The notes under the pieces were generated by a model. That model saw only the letters and a list, made by a program, of their open reading frames with translations. It was not told the origin of the DNA and made no database searches. From assembly GCA_015039465.1 (NCBI GenBank), contig MU130012.1, forward strand, positions 143,653 through 196,631: a stretch of 52,979 bases of DNA, given 5' to 3'. Both the position numbers and the translations under genes were made by a program. How positions within the stretch are numbered: the stretch's first letter is position 1; each line of letters opens with the position of its first letter. The DNA is from Phlegmacium glaucopus. Taxonomy: Eukaryota; Basidiomycota; Agaricomycetes; Agaricales; Cortinariaceae. Below, one piece after another: positions 11,354 through 24,854 of this stretch.

Positions 11354-13484
11354 TGCAGTCTCGACTACGAGCACTAGAAGGTCATGTGGCAGTCAGTACA
11401 CACTTCGAGTCTTTCTTATTCCCTTCCCACTGGCACCGCTCATTCAACTTACAAGAACAGTACACCTTACAATCGCGGATTTCCCTGGTTTTCTTCTATT
11501 TAATATTCACCACTACGATGATATTTACGCTCTACTATACCCAGCTTCCTTGTTTGAAATATTGTATTTACTATACTTGAGCCTATGTCATATATCAATC
11601 GCAAGAGAATTGTGTTATATCACATCTTTCAAGTTGCAAATGTTAACCTTACTGGTTGTCTTATGAGGCGCCCATGACTTCGATCGATCTGTATTAACTC
11701 CATCATGATCAGAAAATGTTATATTCCCGTCCTTTTCAATACTTGAAATGGTCTTTTTGTTTCTCTGTATTACTGTCTGTTATAAAGTGGCAACCAGATC
11801 CTACTACACATATCCCTGCCGTCACATTCGTTTGGTGTTCTCTCAACATCCAGCTGCTTTGTATCAGAAGAACCTTGGAAATTTGACCATCAGCATCCAT
11901 GCTTAGAGACGTATTCAACAACTCTGACCGCAGTGCAACAACGAACCTTTTATCGGTATAGACTTGCTTAATCTAGCTTATGATCTACAAGCGCATTCTG
12001 CGTCCCCTTCCATCTAAAACGATACCCTTGGTTGAGATAGGGCAAGTGGTCATTCACTAGAAAGAATTTGGAATAAGAACGTCGTCAGAAGGTGCATAGA
12101 AATTGAATATGGACCCTGCCCGTAGCATCAATTCCCAAATCAGAGCATCTGTGCGCCGCCCGTCAACAGTCCCCTGGTCAGAACTTGTTTTTCGTAGATA
12201 GACACACTGTAGCCTGTCATCTTGCGGACGCAACATACTATAACGTTTACGGTATGTATTCGCCAAATCCACAAGCATCGCTTGAAAGGGTGCCGCTTAG
12301 AACGTTCAATGCGCAGTTGGATTCCAGACATCCGTAGTCGTTCAAAGAGTGCACAGCCGCATCCCCATTTGCGAGTCATTCTTCAATTGGGTCTCATTGA
12401 TCATTGAAAAGCAACCTCTTCCAGATGACCCGACGCCAACCGAATTGCCACCATCTTATAAGACTTTGAGCGTAGAGACTATCCACATTCTGTATAAGAA
12501 ACGAAGTCATAGCCTCTTGACGTTCCAGAACTCGGCTCTCGAGCGACCTATTATGTCTATTACGTCAGTAAAGAGAACAATTGTCGTCTTCAGAGAAGCT
12601 ACAATACCTTCATGGTCGTCGCCATAGTACCACAAGCGCTGAAGGTGTCGTACAGCAATCGTTCGTCAACATTCCCATCTAAATTTCCATGAACAGCTTT
12701 ATTCCAACATCCAACTGCTTTTTGTCCGAAAAACCCTGGAAATTTGACCATCAGCATTCATGCTTAGACTCTGACCTGCAATAACGCCGTATAGACTTGC
12801 CTCATAGCTTAACCTGTCCCAGAAGCATATCCCGCGTCCCCCTCCATGAAAAACTCTATCCTTGGTGAGCCACTACGATAGGGTCCTCGGGTAAGTGGAC
12901 GCCTGCCTGCAGCAACTCCAAAATCACAGCGTCTACGCACCGCTCGTCAGGATTTCCCTAGTCAAAACTTTTTTTTCGTAGATAGACACACTGTAGCCTC
13001 TTGATTCCTGCCATCTTGCGGACGCGACATATCATAACGTTCATTGGGACGTACATCTTTGAGATCTCTTTTTTCGTATTCTTCTTCTTGTATTCTTCTA
13101 CATGTGCAATATTGAGCCAGTGATAGTCACTCTTAGGATATCCGCACTGAGAATAAGACGGACGAAAGAGAAAGAGAGAGAATACCGTGATGGCCCCCGA
13201 AAAAACACGGTTTGGCAAAGGAACGAATTCCGTAAATGGACGTAATCTCAGGGGAAACAAGTTCACTCTCCGACCTTGGACTAGGACTGCTGATACTAAC
13301 CCTCCTATACAACAGTGTTTTGTCGCCTCTGTCTAAGAACGCCCGACACGTAGGTAGCAAGTCCAGGACAATACTTCAAAAATGGATGACATGTGCGTAT
13401 TGACATATATTGCATTTGCAAAGTTGGCAACATCGAAAATTAAAATATAGTGACAAACAAGTTCTTAACCAGAACATAAACCTT
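11354..13484. repeat. Array spacer, copy 1
   Basis: This noncoding spacer follows gene 1 and is homologous to those after genes 2, 3, 4 and 5b. It has two diverged internal copies of one sub-repeat, about 11870-12290 and 12750-13045, both containing GTAGATAGACACACTGTAGC. A short open stretch lies between them, reading TPTELPPSYKTLS and conserved in other spacers (12400-12627). Antisense open frames recur too but are frame-shifted between copies. I cannot support a gene here. Confidence 0.7.
12400..12627 (+). other. Short conserved open stretch in spacer (possible small protein)
   Basis: The reading IIEKQPLPDDPTPTELPPSY continues to a stop after about 76 residues. It recurs at 23600-23824 with mostly conservative changes, starts with ATG at 18384 and near 42256 and 50193, and is frame-shifted at 18490 and 42360 by an extra GAAGAAAC unit. 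Here the start is not ATG. It may be a decaying small gene or an exon of an unknown transcript; I have no domain for it. Confidence 0.25.
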
Positions 13485-13494
13485 CAACCGGTTG
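13485..13494. promoter_or_regulatory. Palindrome CAACCGGTTG upstream of gene 2
   Basis: A perfect 10-bp palindrome 339 bp before the start codon of gene 2, inside a block (AACCTTCAACCGGTTGCAA) kept in the same place before genes 3, 4a and 5a. The spacing suggests a transcription factor site, but the block could simply be inherited with the duplicated spacer. Confidence 0.4.
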
Positions 13495-13832
13495 CAACGT
13501 GTTGAGTCCTATCACCATGTATCTATTGTTTTTTGAGTGATACAAATCGACGTTTAGTATTTCAGGTTTTGCGCTACTAGTACAAAAATCTACAGTTGGA
13601 TTAGTGCCATAATTCTCATCAGTACCTTAAATATTCACAGAGCTGAGAGGCGACCAGCTTTTCGGACTTCTCAGGTTGTGGCTTACTATGTAAGTAGCCG
13701 AACCTTATTTTCTAACGGCTCGTGTTTGGATTTCAGTCATGTGGGAAATCCCTTGTCAAACTCTCTTAGCTGTGCCTTGAGGTGCTTTCCTGGCGCTAAT
13801 GAACAGTACAACCACTCCATTCCATCCTTAAA

Positions 13833-16800
13833 ATGTCTTTTTTCAAGGGCGCCTCAAACGTCAAGATTATTGGCGGAGAATTCAACGACATTAAGGGAAA
13901 CCTCACTGTTTTCGACCGCAGCCGCCATGAAACCAATGTCAATAACAGCAATGTCTACAACAACAAGTTGATTAATTCATTCAACGACAATTCCATAAGA
14001 ATCAGTGAGCAATCTGACTGATCCTCCTTAAAGATCAGTTGACGATTCGTTCACCCAGGACCTCGTAATCGTTATCCCATTGATGATGATGACGATCCGA
14101 TGCAATCAACTGCATCTACATCGAAAGGCATGTCGATATCTTTGAATAATAATGAGACGAAAAGCATTTAACTTCTTTTCCAGACGATCGGGAGGAAGAA
14201 GATCACACTGGAACTCCACCTCCTCAGCACCCACCCTTCATGCCACGAAATATTTCCTCTGCGGGTGGTAACGTCACCAATAAAGATTCCTTTAATGTGA
14301 GGAACACCAATGTGAAGGACGTTTTCAATGATTATTCGCGAAATTATTGTAAGTATGAAGTGTATATTCAACATCCAAATCTCTTTTTGAAATCCGTTAA
14401 GATGATGGCCTTGCGCTTCCGACCAAACAAAGGCGTCGTCAAAACCCGTCAATATATGAAGAAGGTACAATTCCCACTACTGTTTCGTTGTTACATCTCA
14501 CCATTCTGTCTCTTGCAGAAGAGGAAGATATTCAATCTAACAGTAGATCACCCAGAGGCGGCGTGCGGTTCAATGCGTCGCCACAGGTACATTTTCAAGG
14601 CGGATTTCCACAACATATGAGGAATGGCATGAGTTCTGGTCCATTTATGTCAGTTGATAGTCCCCTGATACAGCACATGGATCCGAATTCGCGTCGAAAC
14701 TTTGAGAAATTGATGAAGTACACAATGTCGCAGACCGAGCCGAATGCGCCCCGATATAGCGACGAAAACTACGAGTCCGATGACGCTGATTCCTCACCAC
14801 ACAGCTTTGGGACGAAAGATTACACGATGGCCAATTTATCAATTAACGATCCTGCGTCTTCTCCTATGGCAAGGGATCAACATCATCCTGACCTCGCTAT
14901 GCATCTTTCCCGGCCTCCGCCCATCTCTAGGGTGAAGTCAGATCCCCAGATCGCTATGCATCGGAACTTTTCGAAGTCGACAAAGCCCACACTTTCAGTG
15001 ACCCAGTCGAATATGCATGGAAATAGCGACGAAGACTACGAATCCGATGACACTGATTCCTCACCACACAGCGTTGGGACGAAAGATTACACGATGGCCA
15101 ACTTATCAATAAACGATCCTGACATCGCTATGCATCTTTCCCGACCTCCGCCCTTCTCTAGGACGAAGTCTGATCCCCAGATCGCTCCGCAACCAAATAC
15201 ACCTGAGGTGGATTATCCAATGAGTTCCTCACATACATCCAACTTGAGTTCTCCCTACAATAACCGTCTTTACTCTTGCTCCAATCCGTCCCTGGCTCCT
15301 CACATGAAGAAGCCGACTATGGTCAACTACCTTGCCAACTTATTAGCCGCGGTCCTGGCACTGCAAGATGATATTTATGGAAAGAAACATCCAAACAAGC
15401 CTGCATCAACTTCGGTATTCAACTTTTCGCTACCTTCTATCGGTGGTCTGATTAAAGGGGTTTCTAATCACGGTGATAATACGGAAAAAAAAACGCTTCA
15501 AGATACATTTAATGATTGGCGCTCGTTGGATAAGCCTGTTGGTGCGGTGGATCGAAGCAGTTCCAATCACCCACAAAAGTTTCAGCCTGGGCCTCAAAAA
15601 GAACTTGGTATGTGTATCGTCAATATTTCGTGCATACAGAGCCTGAATAACATACAGTCAAAATACATGTTTTGATTGCGGCGGAAGGTGCTTTGAAACA
15701 CGTAGCTGATTCCAAGAGGACAGCCGAAATCAATGCGGCTTTCCAAGATCTAAAAATCCTGAAATCTGAGTATCTTGTTCTCGCAGGATTTAATGAATAT
15801 CTTATTCAAATTGGAGGTGGTTACCTAGAGGAAATTCACATTTTCTGCTGCGTTGAAATTCCAAATCCTCAACCTTTACTCAGTCGACTTGGGAAGGTCT
15901 TAACGCCATACCCTGGTATATTTTTTACGCCATCATCTGTATACAAAACACCTGTCTTCAAAGACGATGGAGCCATCTGGGACTACGATTACCTGAGCTT
16001 GGATCGTTCCAAAAGACTTTCCGACATTCTTTCTAAAGGAATTTCGCACTCGGATTTGGTCCCCGTTACGAGTTTTGTTGAAAGTCAGCCAAGTAGCACT
16101 TCTGTTACATTGAGTCGTTCGGAAGGGGGTGGAAACAATAATCATGGTGGCGCTGGAGAGGACAAAGGCAACAATCACTCTGATGATCATGATCATGATC
16201 ATGAAAAAAATGACAGCTCTGACGATAGCAAGCCTGACAGTGATCCAGAGGATCCAGGCAGCGGTGGAGATGGAGATTCATCAACACCTATCATCACCTT
16301 TGATGTTCGAGCTGAACTTTTCAATGGTACCAGTGATTCAGTTCCTTTCCAGGAATTGGAAATCAATGGTACATTAGCAGTAAAGGTAAGTGTCTTACAA
16401 CTTGAAGCCATTCCAAGTTAGGCAACCCCAACCTTACGACAAATCCAGACAAATCCTGCACAATTGAAACCGAGACAACTTTCCAAATCTCATGTGGAAT
16501 TCAGAAAGCTTGGCTTTCAAAGTACTAGGGAATCAGCTGGCCCGATGTATAAACAATCTCATGTGGGGGTAGAGATAAACACAAACGACAAGAACACTGA
16601 TATTGGTGTACTGCAACCTTTAAAAACCCCTGCATACGATCACAAGATGACAGAGACTACTACCAAAAATGTAACAACTAACAAGACTTTCGGGGGTTCA
16701 GTAACACTAGCAGCTATGCCGACACTTTCACTTTCAGGTAACAAGTCGGAGCAAAAAAATGCCGGTACGGCCCAGGAACTCAGAAAATATCATTCAATGA

Positions 16801-17374
16801 TCACGGAGCGGCATTCTCGTGGAATCGTTTCGTGGGGTTTCGAGGTTGGCGATCCAATCGAGAAACGGGCCGGCATTGCATTTGGGGGATATCGAGCCCT
16901 TCCAAGCGTCGATTTTAGATTTTATGGGACCTCAGATGTTGGGCCGCCGCCACCCCCACCTGAACATTTTGATGTTACGATTACATCGTCCTGGTCACTG
17001 TTGACTCCTGCCAGTAATAACCGGAATCGTAGAACTCGGGCCTCTGGTCTGCTTTCTTCCATCAAGAAATCTAAAGTTCCCTTAGTATACTCCAACCTTT
17101 GTCAGGTTGTTAAGTTGCAGCTGCCGTCTGATCAGTTGCAAGAGACATTCTATAGGTCTGTTACGTCTACGAAGGTGAACGAAGCAGCCAGCACCGAGAC
17201 AGTTGATGAGCGACCAGCGTTATACAAGGTCACACATACTGTAGAGCTTTCTCAGGCTAGTCTCGAGCCTGGTAAGTTTTCTTCCAGTTCGTTCATTGTT
17301 ACACACAAAATATGACCCGGATCTTGTCTACAGAGTCACATAGCCCTGTCCAATCTTCTTCGCATCAGCATTGA
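13833..17374 (+). CDS. Array family gene 2, full-length uncharacterised protein
   Basis: Exons: 13833-14004, 14059-14127, 14184-14348, 14402-14464, 14519-15607, 15658-16385, 16449-17271, 17334-17374; 1049 aa, every junction in frame. It starts MSFFKGASNVKIIGGEFND followed by GNLTVF. Modules 1 and 2 end exons 1 and 3 (INSFNDNS; SFNVRNTNVKDVFNDYS), and both exon ends are phase 1. Intron 2 has a GC donor (GCATGT). Exon 5 has two diverged tandem copies of a linker unit (about 14697-14960 and 14965-15185) containing YSDENYESDDADSS and ISRVKSDPQIA or FSRTKSDPQIA. Module 3 is degenerate (LQDTFND). Exon 6 has the VLIAAEGALK domain and the acidic Gly/Asn linker. Exon 7 has the beta-rich tail with SWGFEVGDPIE, RALPSVDFRFYG and PPPPPP. 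If the last intron is retained, translation stops after IVTHKI; spliced, the end is SHSPVQSSSHQH. Function unknown. Confidence 0.8.
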
Positions 17375-19463
17375 TTCAATCTCGCCTACGAGCACTAGTA
17401 GTGCGGTAAGTACACAGTTCGAGTCTTTCTAATTTTCCCCCCCCTCACGCAACTTAAAAGAACAGTATACCTTACAATCGCTGATTCCCCTGGTTTTCTT
17501 CTGTTTAATATTCACCACTATGATGATATTTACGCTCCATATACCCAGCTTCCTTGTTTGAAATATTGTATTTACTATACTTGAGCCTATGTTATATATC
17601 AATCGCAAGAGAACTGTGTTATATCACAGCTTTCAAGTTGCAAACGTTAACCGTACTGGTTGTCTTATGAGGCGCCATCGATCTGTATCAACTCCATCAT
17701 GATCGGAAAATGCTATATTCCCGCACCTTTCAATACTTGAAATGGTCTTTGGGTTTCTCTGTAATCCCGTCTCTTTTAAAATGGCAACCAGATTCTACCA
17801 CACATATCCATATTCGTTTGGCGTTCTCTCAACATTCAGCTGCTTTTTATCAGAAGAGCCTTGGAAATTTGACCATCAGCATTCATGCTTAGAGACGTAT
17901 TCAGCAAATCTGACCGCAGTGCAACAAAGAACCTTTAATCCGTATAGACTTGCTTAATCTGGCTCATGATCTATAACCATATTCTGCGCCCACTTCCATC
18001 TAAGACGATACCCTTGGTGCGCCACTGGGATAGGGTAAGGGATCATTCACTAGAAAGAATTTGGAATAAGAATGTCGTCAGAAGGTGCATAGAAACTGAA
18101 TATGGACCCTGCCTGTAGCATCAATTCCCAAATCAGAGCATCTGTGCGCCGCTCGTCAACAGTCCCCAGAACTTGTTTTTCGTAGATAGACACACTGTAG
18201 CCTGTCATCTTGCGGACGCAACATACCGTAACGTTTACAGTATGTATTCGCCAAATCCACAAGCATCGCTTTCAAAGGCGCCGCTTAGAACGTTCAATGC
18301 GCAGTTGAATTCCAGACATCCGTAGTCGTTCAAAGAGTGCCGGGCCGCATCTCCATTTGCGAGCCACTCCTCAATTGGGCCTCATGATCATTGAAAAGCA
18401 ACCTCTTCCAGATGTCCCGACGCCAACCGAATTGCCACCATCATATAAGACTTTGAGCGCAGAGACTATCCACATTCTGTATAAGAAACGAAGAAACGAA
18501 GTCATAGCCTCTTGACGTTCCAGAACTCGGGTCTCGAGCGACCTATTATGTCAGTGACTCAGAGAACAATTGTCATCTTCAGAAAAGTCACGATACCTTC
18601 ACGGTCGTCGCCATAGTACTACGAGAGCTGAAGGTGTCGTACAGCAATCGTTCGTCAACATTCCCATCTAAATTTCCATGAACAACCCAACATCCAACTG
18701 CTTTTTGTCCGAAAAACCTTGGAAACTTGACCATCAGCATTCATGCTTAGAGACTTATTCAACAACTCTGACCTGCAATAACGTCGTATAGACTCGCCTC
18801 ATAGCTTAACCTGGCCCACAAGCATATCCTGCGTCCTCTTCCATGAAAAATTCTGCCCTTGGTGAGCCACTACGATAGGGACCTCGGGTAAGTGGACACC
18901 TGCCTGCAGAATCAACTCCAAAATCACAGCATCTGCGCACCGCTCGTCAGGATTTCCCTGGTCAAAACTTTTTTTTCGTAGATAGACACACTGTAGCCTC
19001 TTGATTCCTGCCATCTTGCGGACGCGACACATCATAACATTCATTGGGACGGACATCTTTGAGACCTCTTTTTTCATATTCTTCTTCTACATATGCAATA
19101 TCGAACCAGTGATAGTCACCCTTGTCCTGAGAAGGATAACCGCACTGAGAATAAGACGGACGAAAGAGAAAGAGGGAGAATGCCGTGACGACCCCCAACC
19201 GTTTGGCAAAAGAACGAATTCCGTAAATGGAAACCAGTTCACTCTCCGACCTCGGATTAGGACTGCTGATTCAGATACTACTAACCTTCCTATACAACAG
19301 TGTTTTGTCGCCTCTGTCTAAGAACGCCCGACACGGTAGCAAGTCCACGACAATACTTCAAAGTGCGTATTGACATATTGTATTTGCATTGACGACATAT
19401 CGAAAACTAAAAATTTAGTGACAACCAAGTTCTTAATCAGAACATAAACCCAACGTAAACCTT
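17375..19463. repeat. Array spacer, copy 2
   Basis: It is homologous to the spacer after gene 1 along its whole length, with small indels, including both internal sub-repeats (about 17880-18270 and 18740-19045). The conserved short open stretch starts with ATG at 18384 but is frame-shifted near 18490 by a duplicated GAAGAAAC. No gene supported. Confidence 0.75.
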
Positions 19464-19473
19464 CAACCGGTTG
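19464..19473. promoter_or_regulatory. Palindrome CAACCGGTTG upstream of gene 3
   Basis: The same perfect palindrome, 365 bp before the start codon of gene 3, in the same conserved block as upstream of genes 2, 4a and 5a. Confidence 0.4.
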
Positions 19474-19837
19474 CAACGTGTTGAGTCTTATCACCATATA
19501 TCTATTGTTTTTTTAATGATACAAATCGACTTTTTGTATTTCAGGCTACAAAAGGCTACAGCGGGATTAGTGCCATAATTTTCATCAGTGGCTTTGTACT
19601 TTTCAATATTCACAGAGCTGAGAGGCGACCAGCTTTTCGGACTTCTCAGGCTGCGGCTTATTGTAGTTGTCAGTAAGTAGCCGGACCTTGTTTTCTAGGC
19701 TCATTGCCGGATTTCATTCATGTTGAAAAGTTATCAAACTCCCTGGCTGTGCCTTGAGGTGCTGTCCCTTATAACGGGCGCTAATGAACACTACAACCAC
19801 CAAACCTATCTCCGAACCACTCCATTCCATCCCTAAA

Positions 19838-22800
19838 ATGTCCTTTTTCGCGGGCGCCTCGAACGTCAAGATTATTGGCGGAGAATTCAACGACATCAAG
19901 GGAAACCTCACAGTGTTCGACCACAGCCGCCATGAAATGAACCTCGATACCAGCAATGTCTACAATAACCAGTTGATTAATTCATTCAACGATACTTCCA
20001 CAAGAATCAGTGAGCAATCCGACTGATCCCCCTAAAGATCACTTGACGATTCGTCCACCCAGGACCTCGTAATCGTTATCCCAGTGATGATGATGACGAC
20101 CAGATTCAATCGACGGCACCTACATACGATGGCATGTCGATATCTTATAATAATGAGACGAAAAGCATTTAACTTCTTTTCCAGACGATGATCATGTGAT
20201 CTTCTTCGGAGCTCCACCTCGACGAAATATTTCCTCTGCGGGTGATCACATCACCAATACATATTCCTTTAATATAGGAGACACCAATGTGATGGACGCT
20301 TTCAATTCGCGAACTTATTGTAAGTATGGCATGGGTTCTGGTCCGTTTATGTCAGTGGATAGAGATCCGAATATACGTCGGAACTTTTCGAAATTGATCA
20401 AGTTCACACGTTCGCAGACCAAGTCGAATGCGCCCCGATATAGCGACGAAAACTACGAGTCCGATGACGATGATTCCTCACTACACAGCGTTGGGATGGA
20501 AGATTACAGTCTGGCCAATTTATCGATTAACGATCCTACGCCTTCCCCTACAGCAAGGGATCAACATCATCCTGACATCGCTATGCATCTTTCCCGGCCT
20601 CCGCCCATCTCTAGGGTGAAGTCTGATCCCCAGATCGCTATGCGTCGGAACCTTCCGAAATTGATGAAGTTCACAAATTCGCAGACCGAGTCGAATGCGC
20701 CCCGATATAGCGACGAAAGCTACCAGTCCGATGCCGCTGATTCCTCACCACCCAGCGTTGGGACGAAAGATTACACGATGGCCAATTTGTCAATTAACGA
20801 TCTTACGTCTTCCCCTACGGCAAGGGATCAACATCATACTGACATCGCTATGCATTTCTCCCGACCTCTGCCCTTCTCTAGGGTGAAGTCTGATCCACAG
20901 ATCGCTATGCAACCAAATACACCTGGGGTGGACTACCCAATGAGTTCCACAGATACATCCAACTTGAGTCCCTACAATAATCGTCTTCACGCTTGCTCCC
21001 ATCCGGCCCTGGCTCCTCACATGAAGAAGCCGACTATGGTCAACTTCCTCACCAAATTAGCCGCAGGTCTGCAAGTTGAGATTTATGGAAACAATGATAC
21101 AAACAAACCTCTTACTTCGGTGTCCAACTTTCGGCTATCTTCTATCGGGGGCCTAAGCAAAGGGTTTTCTAATCACGATGCTAGTGTGCGTCAGACAAAT
21201 GTGCATTCGTTCAATACGGAAACAAAAATGCCCCGAAATAAATTCAATGAACGGCGCTCATTGGATGAGCCTGTTGATAGAGTGGATCGAAGCAGTTCTA
21301 ATCGCCCGGAAAGGTCTCAGCCCGGGCCTCATAAAGGACTTGGTATGTGTATCGTCGATATTTTGTGCATACAGAGCCTGAATAACATACAGTCAAAATA
21401 CATGCTTTAATTGCGGCGGAAGGTGCTCTGAAACACGTAGCTGACTCGAGGAGGACAGCCGAAATCAATGCGGCTTTCCTTGATCTAAAAATTCTGGAAT
21501 CTGAGTATCTGGTTCTTGCAGGATTTAATGAAGAGCTTATTCAAACGGGATTTGGACTCCTAGAGGAAATTCACATTTTCTGCTGTGTTAAAATCTCGAA
21601 TCCTCAACCTTTACTCAGTCGACTTGGGAAAATCTTAACGCCATATCCTGGTATCGTTTTTACGCCATCATCTGTGCATCAAATACCTGTCTTCAAAGAC
21701 GACGGAGCTATTTGGGACTACGATGACCTGTGCATGGGTCGTGCCGAAAGACATTCCAACATGATCCTTACTAAGGGAATTTCTCTCTCGGAATTGGTCC
21801 CCCATATGAGCCTTGTTGAAAGTCAGTCAAGTAATAGTTCTGTTGCATTGAGCCATTCGGAAGGGGCTGGAAATGGTAATCATGGTGGCACTGAAAGTGA
21901 CAAAGGCAACAGTCGCTCTGATGATCATAACGAGGATCGCGAAATAAATGGCAACTCTGATGATACTAGCAAACCTGATCCCAATCCAGAGGATCCAGAA
22001 GACATCGGAAATGGAGATGCATCAATGCCCTGTATCTCCTTTGATGTTCAAGCCAAACTTTTCAAAGATACCAGCGATTGGGTTTCTTCTGAACCTTTCC
22101 AGGTGTTGGAAATCAAGGGTACATTAGCAGTACAGGTGAGCCTCCTGCAAGCCTTTTCGAGCAACTACAATTTTACAATAAATCCAGACAAATCCTGCTC
22201 GATTGAAACCAAGACAACTTTCTAAATCTCATGTGGAATTCCGAAGGCTTAGCTTTCAAAGTAGTGAATCAGCTGGCCTGGCATACGAACAATATCATGT
22301 GAAGGTGGAGATAAATGCAAACGACGAGAACACTGATATTGATGTGCTTCAACCCTCGAAAACCCCTGATTGCCATCACGAGACGACGGAGACTACTGCC
22401 AATCATGTGATAACTAATGGGACGCTCGGAGGTTCACTAGCAGTTATGCCGACAACTTTACTTTCAGCTTCCAGGTCGAAGCAAACATCTTCCAGTACGG
22501 CCCGGGAATTCAAAAAATATAGTTCGAAAATCACTCAGCGGGATTCTGATGGAATCGTTTCGTGGGGATTCGATGTTGATGATACAATCGAGCGACAGAC
22601 TGGGATCGTATTTGGGGGATATCGAGCCCTTCCAAGTGTCGATTTTAGATTCTATGGGACCTCAGATTATGGGCTGCCGCCACCCCCGCCTGAACATTTT
22701 GATGTTACGATTAGATCGTCCTGGTCATTGGCTTCTCCCAGTCGTAAGAAGAGTCATACAACCTCCGGTTGGATTTCTTCCATCAAGAAATCTAAAGTTC

Positions 22801-23098
22801 CCTTATACTCCAACCTTTATCAGTTTGTCAAGTTGCAACTGCCATCTGATCAGTTGCAAGAGACATTCTATAAGTCTGTTACGGTTGTGGCGGTGAACCA
22901 ATCCAGCACCAAGACAGTTTATGAGCGGCCAGCGTTATACAAGATCACACCTACTGTAGAGTGTTCGAAGAGCCGTCCGCTTGGTCTCGAGTCTGGTAAG
23001 TTTTACTCCAGTTCGTTCATTGTTACATACAAAATATGACCCGGATCTTGTTTACAGAGTCACATAGCCCTATCAAATTTTCTTCGCGTCAACATTGA
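19838..23098 (+). CDS. Array family gene 3, full-length with internal deletion
   Basis: Exons: 19838-20009, 20063-20131, 20185-21342, 21393-22135, 22188-22995, 23058-23098; 996 aa, all in frame. It starts MSFFAGASNVKIIGGEFND. Compared with gene 2, a deletion has removed most of the third intron, the next small exon, the next intron and the start of the large exon. The old donor sequence GTAAGTAT at 20320 is now read as codons (TYCKYGMGSGPFM), yet the frame is kept. The large exon holds two tandem 267-bp linker units (about 20371-20640 and 20643-20910) with ISRVKSDPQIA and FSRVKSDPQIA. Module 3 is partial (NVHSFNTET). Exon 4 has the ALIAAEGALKHV domain; exon 5 the beta-rich tail with GFDVDDTIE and RALPSVDFRFYG. 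The second intron again has a GC donor. Function unknown. Confidence 0.8.
20371..20910 (+). repeat. Two tandem 267-bp coding units in gene 3
   Basis: Each unit encodes 89 residues, from RNF or RNL through YSDENYESDD-like acidic sequence, LANLSIND, RDQHH and a final SRVKSDPQIAM. The period is a multiple of three and the copies differ by scattered substitutions. Gene 2 has a similar, more diverged pair. Confidence 0.8.
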
Positions 23099-24844
23099 TT
23101 GTCGACTACGAGTACTAGTAGATCATGCGGCAGTACACACTTCGAGTCTTTCTGATTTTCTTCCCACTGCTCACTGGCACTCAACTTAAAAGAACAGTAT
23201 ACCTTACAATCGCGGATTTCCCTGGTTTTCTTCCGTTTGATATTCGCCACTACGATGATATTTACGCTCCATTATACCCAGCTTCCTTGTTTGACATATT
23301 GTATTTACTATACTTGAGCCCATGTCATATATCAATCGCAAGAGAACTGTGTTTATATCACATCTTTCAAGTGGTATTCCCCTGGTCAAAAATTGTTTTC
23401 GTAGATAGACACACTGTAGTCTGTAATCTTGCGGACGCAACATACTATAACGTTTACAGTATGTATTCGCCAAATCCACAATCATCGCTTGAAAGGGTGC
23501 CGCTTCGAACGTTCAATGCGCAGTTGAATTCCAGACATCCGTAGTCGTTCAAAGAGTACTGGGCCGCATCCCCATTTTCGAGTCATTCTTCAATTGGGCC
23601 TCATCATTGAAAAGCAACCTCTTCCAGATGACCCGACGCCAACCGAATTGCCACCATCTTATAACACTTTGAGCGCAGAGACTATCCAGATTCTGTATAA
23701 GAAACGAAGTCATGGCCTCTTGACGCTCCAGAACTCGGGTCTCGAACGATCTATTATGTCAGTGCCTCAGAGAACAATTGTCGTCTTCAGAGACGCCACA
23801 ATACCTTCACGGTCGTCGCCATAGTACCACGAGCGCTGAAGGTGTCGTACAGCAATTGTTCGTCAACATTCCCACCTAAATTTACATGAACAGCTTTGCT
23901 CCAACATCCAACTGCTTTTCGTCCGAAAAGCCCTGGAAATTTGACCATCAGCATTCATACTTAGAGACTTATTCAACAACTCTGACCTGCAACGCCGTAT
24001 AGACTTCTCTCATAGCTTAACCTGGCCCAGAAGCATATCCCGCGTCCTCTTCTATGAAAAACTCTATCCTTGGTGAGCCACTACGATAGGTTCCTCGGGT
24101 AGGTGGACTGGTGGACACCTGCCTGCAGCATCAACTCCAAAATCACAGCATCTACGCACTGTTCGTCAGGATTTCCCTGGTCAAAACTTTTTTTTCGTAG
24201 ATAGACACACTGTAGCCTCTTGATTCCTGCCATCTTGCAGACGAGACATATCATAACGTTCATTGGGACGTACATCCTTGAGATCTCTTTTTTCGTATTC
24301 TTCGTCTTGTACTCTTCTACTTGTGCAATACAATATTGAACCAGTGATAGTCACTCTTAGGATAACCGCACTGAGAATAAGACGGACGAAAGAGAAAGAG
24401 AGAGAATACCGTGACGGCCCCCGAAAAAAACACGGTTTGGCAAAAGAACGAATTCCGTAATCTCAGGGAAACCCTTCGCCTGCAGTTCACTCTCCGACTC
24501 CGACTACGACTACTTATACTATTCAATTCAAGTAGCTCTTAGGCTGCAGTACCAGTGTCTCTGGCTCATCGTTTACTTTGTGTCTGGCGCAGAAATACAT
24601 AGGTGGTATGGTATATGGTTAATCCCATCGACGAGCGCAGTCATAATCGTTGATAACCCTCCTATATATAAAGCAGTGTTTTGTCACCTCTGCCTGACGA
24701 CGCTCGACACATGGGTAGGCAAGTCTACGACAATACTTCCAATATGGATGACATGTACGTATTGACATATTGTATTTGCATTGGTAACATATTGAAAACT
24801 GAAACTTAGTGACAACCCAAGTTCTTAACCAGAACATAAACTTT
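23099..24844. repeat. Array spacer, copy 3
   Basis: This spacer is shorter than copies 1 and 2: part of the first sub-repeat is missing after about 23370. The short open stretch is intact here (23600-23824, no ATG because GAT was lost). From about 23755 the sequence becomes almost identical to 42415 onward, the start of the near-identical duplication that also covers gene 4a/5a. Confidence 0.75.
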
Positions 24845-24854
24845 CAACCGGTTG
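24845..24854. promoter_or_regulatory. Palindrome CAACCGGTTG upstream of gene 4a
   Basis: The same palindrome, 372 bp before the start codon of gene 4a. Confidence 0.4.

Noticed and set aside
12958..13266. Minus-strand protein gene in the spacers
   Set aside because: Similar antisense readings recur in every spacer, but their frames shift between copies and no splice pattern rescues them.
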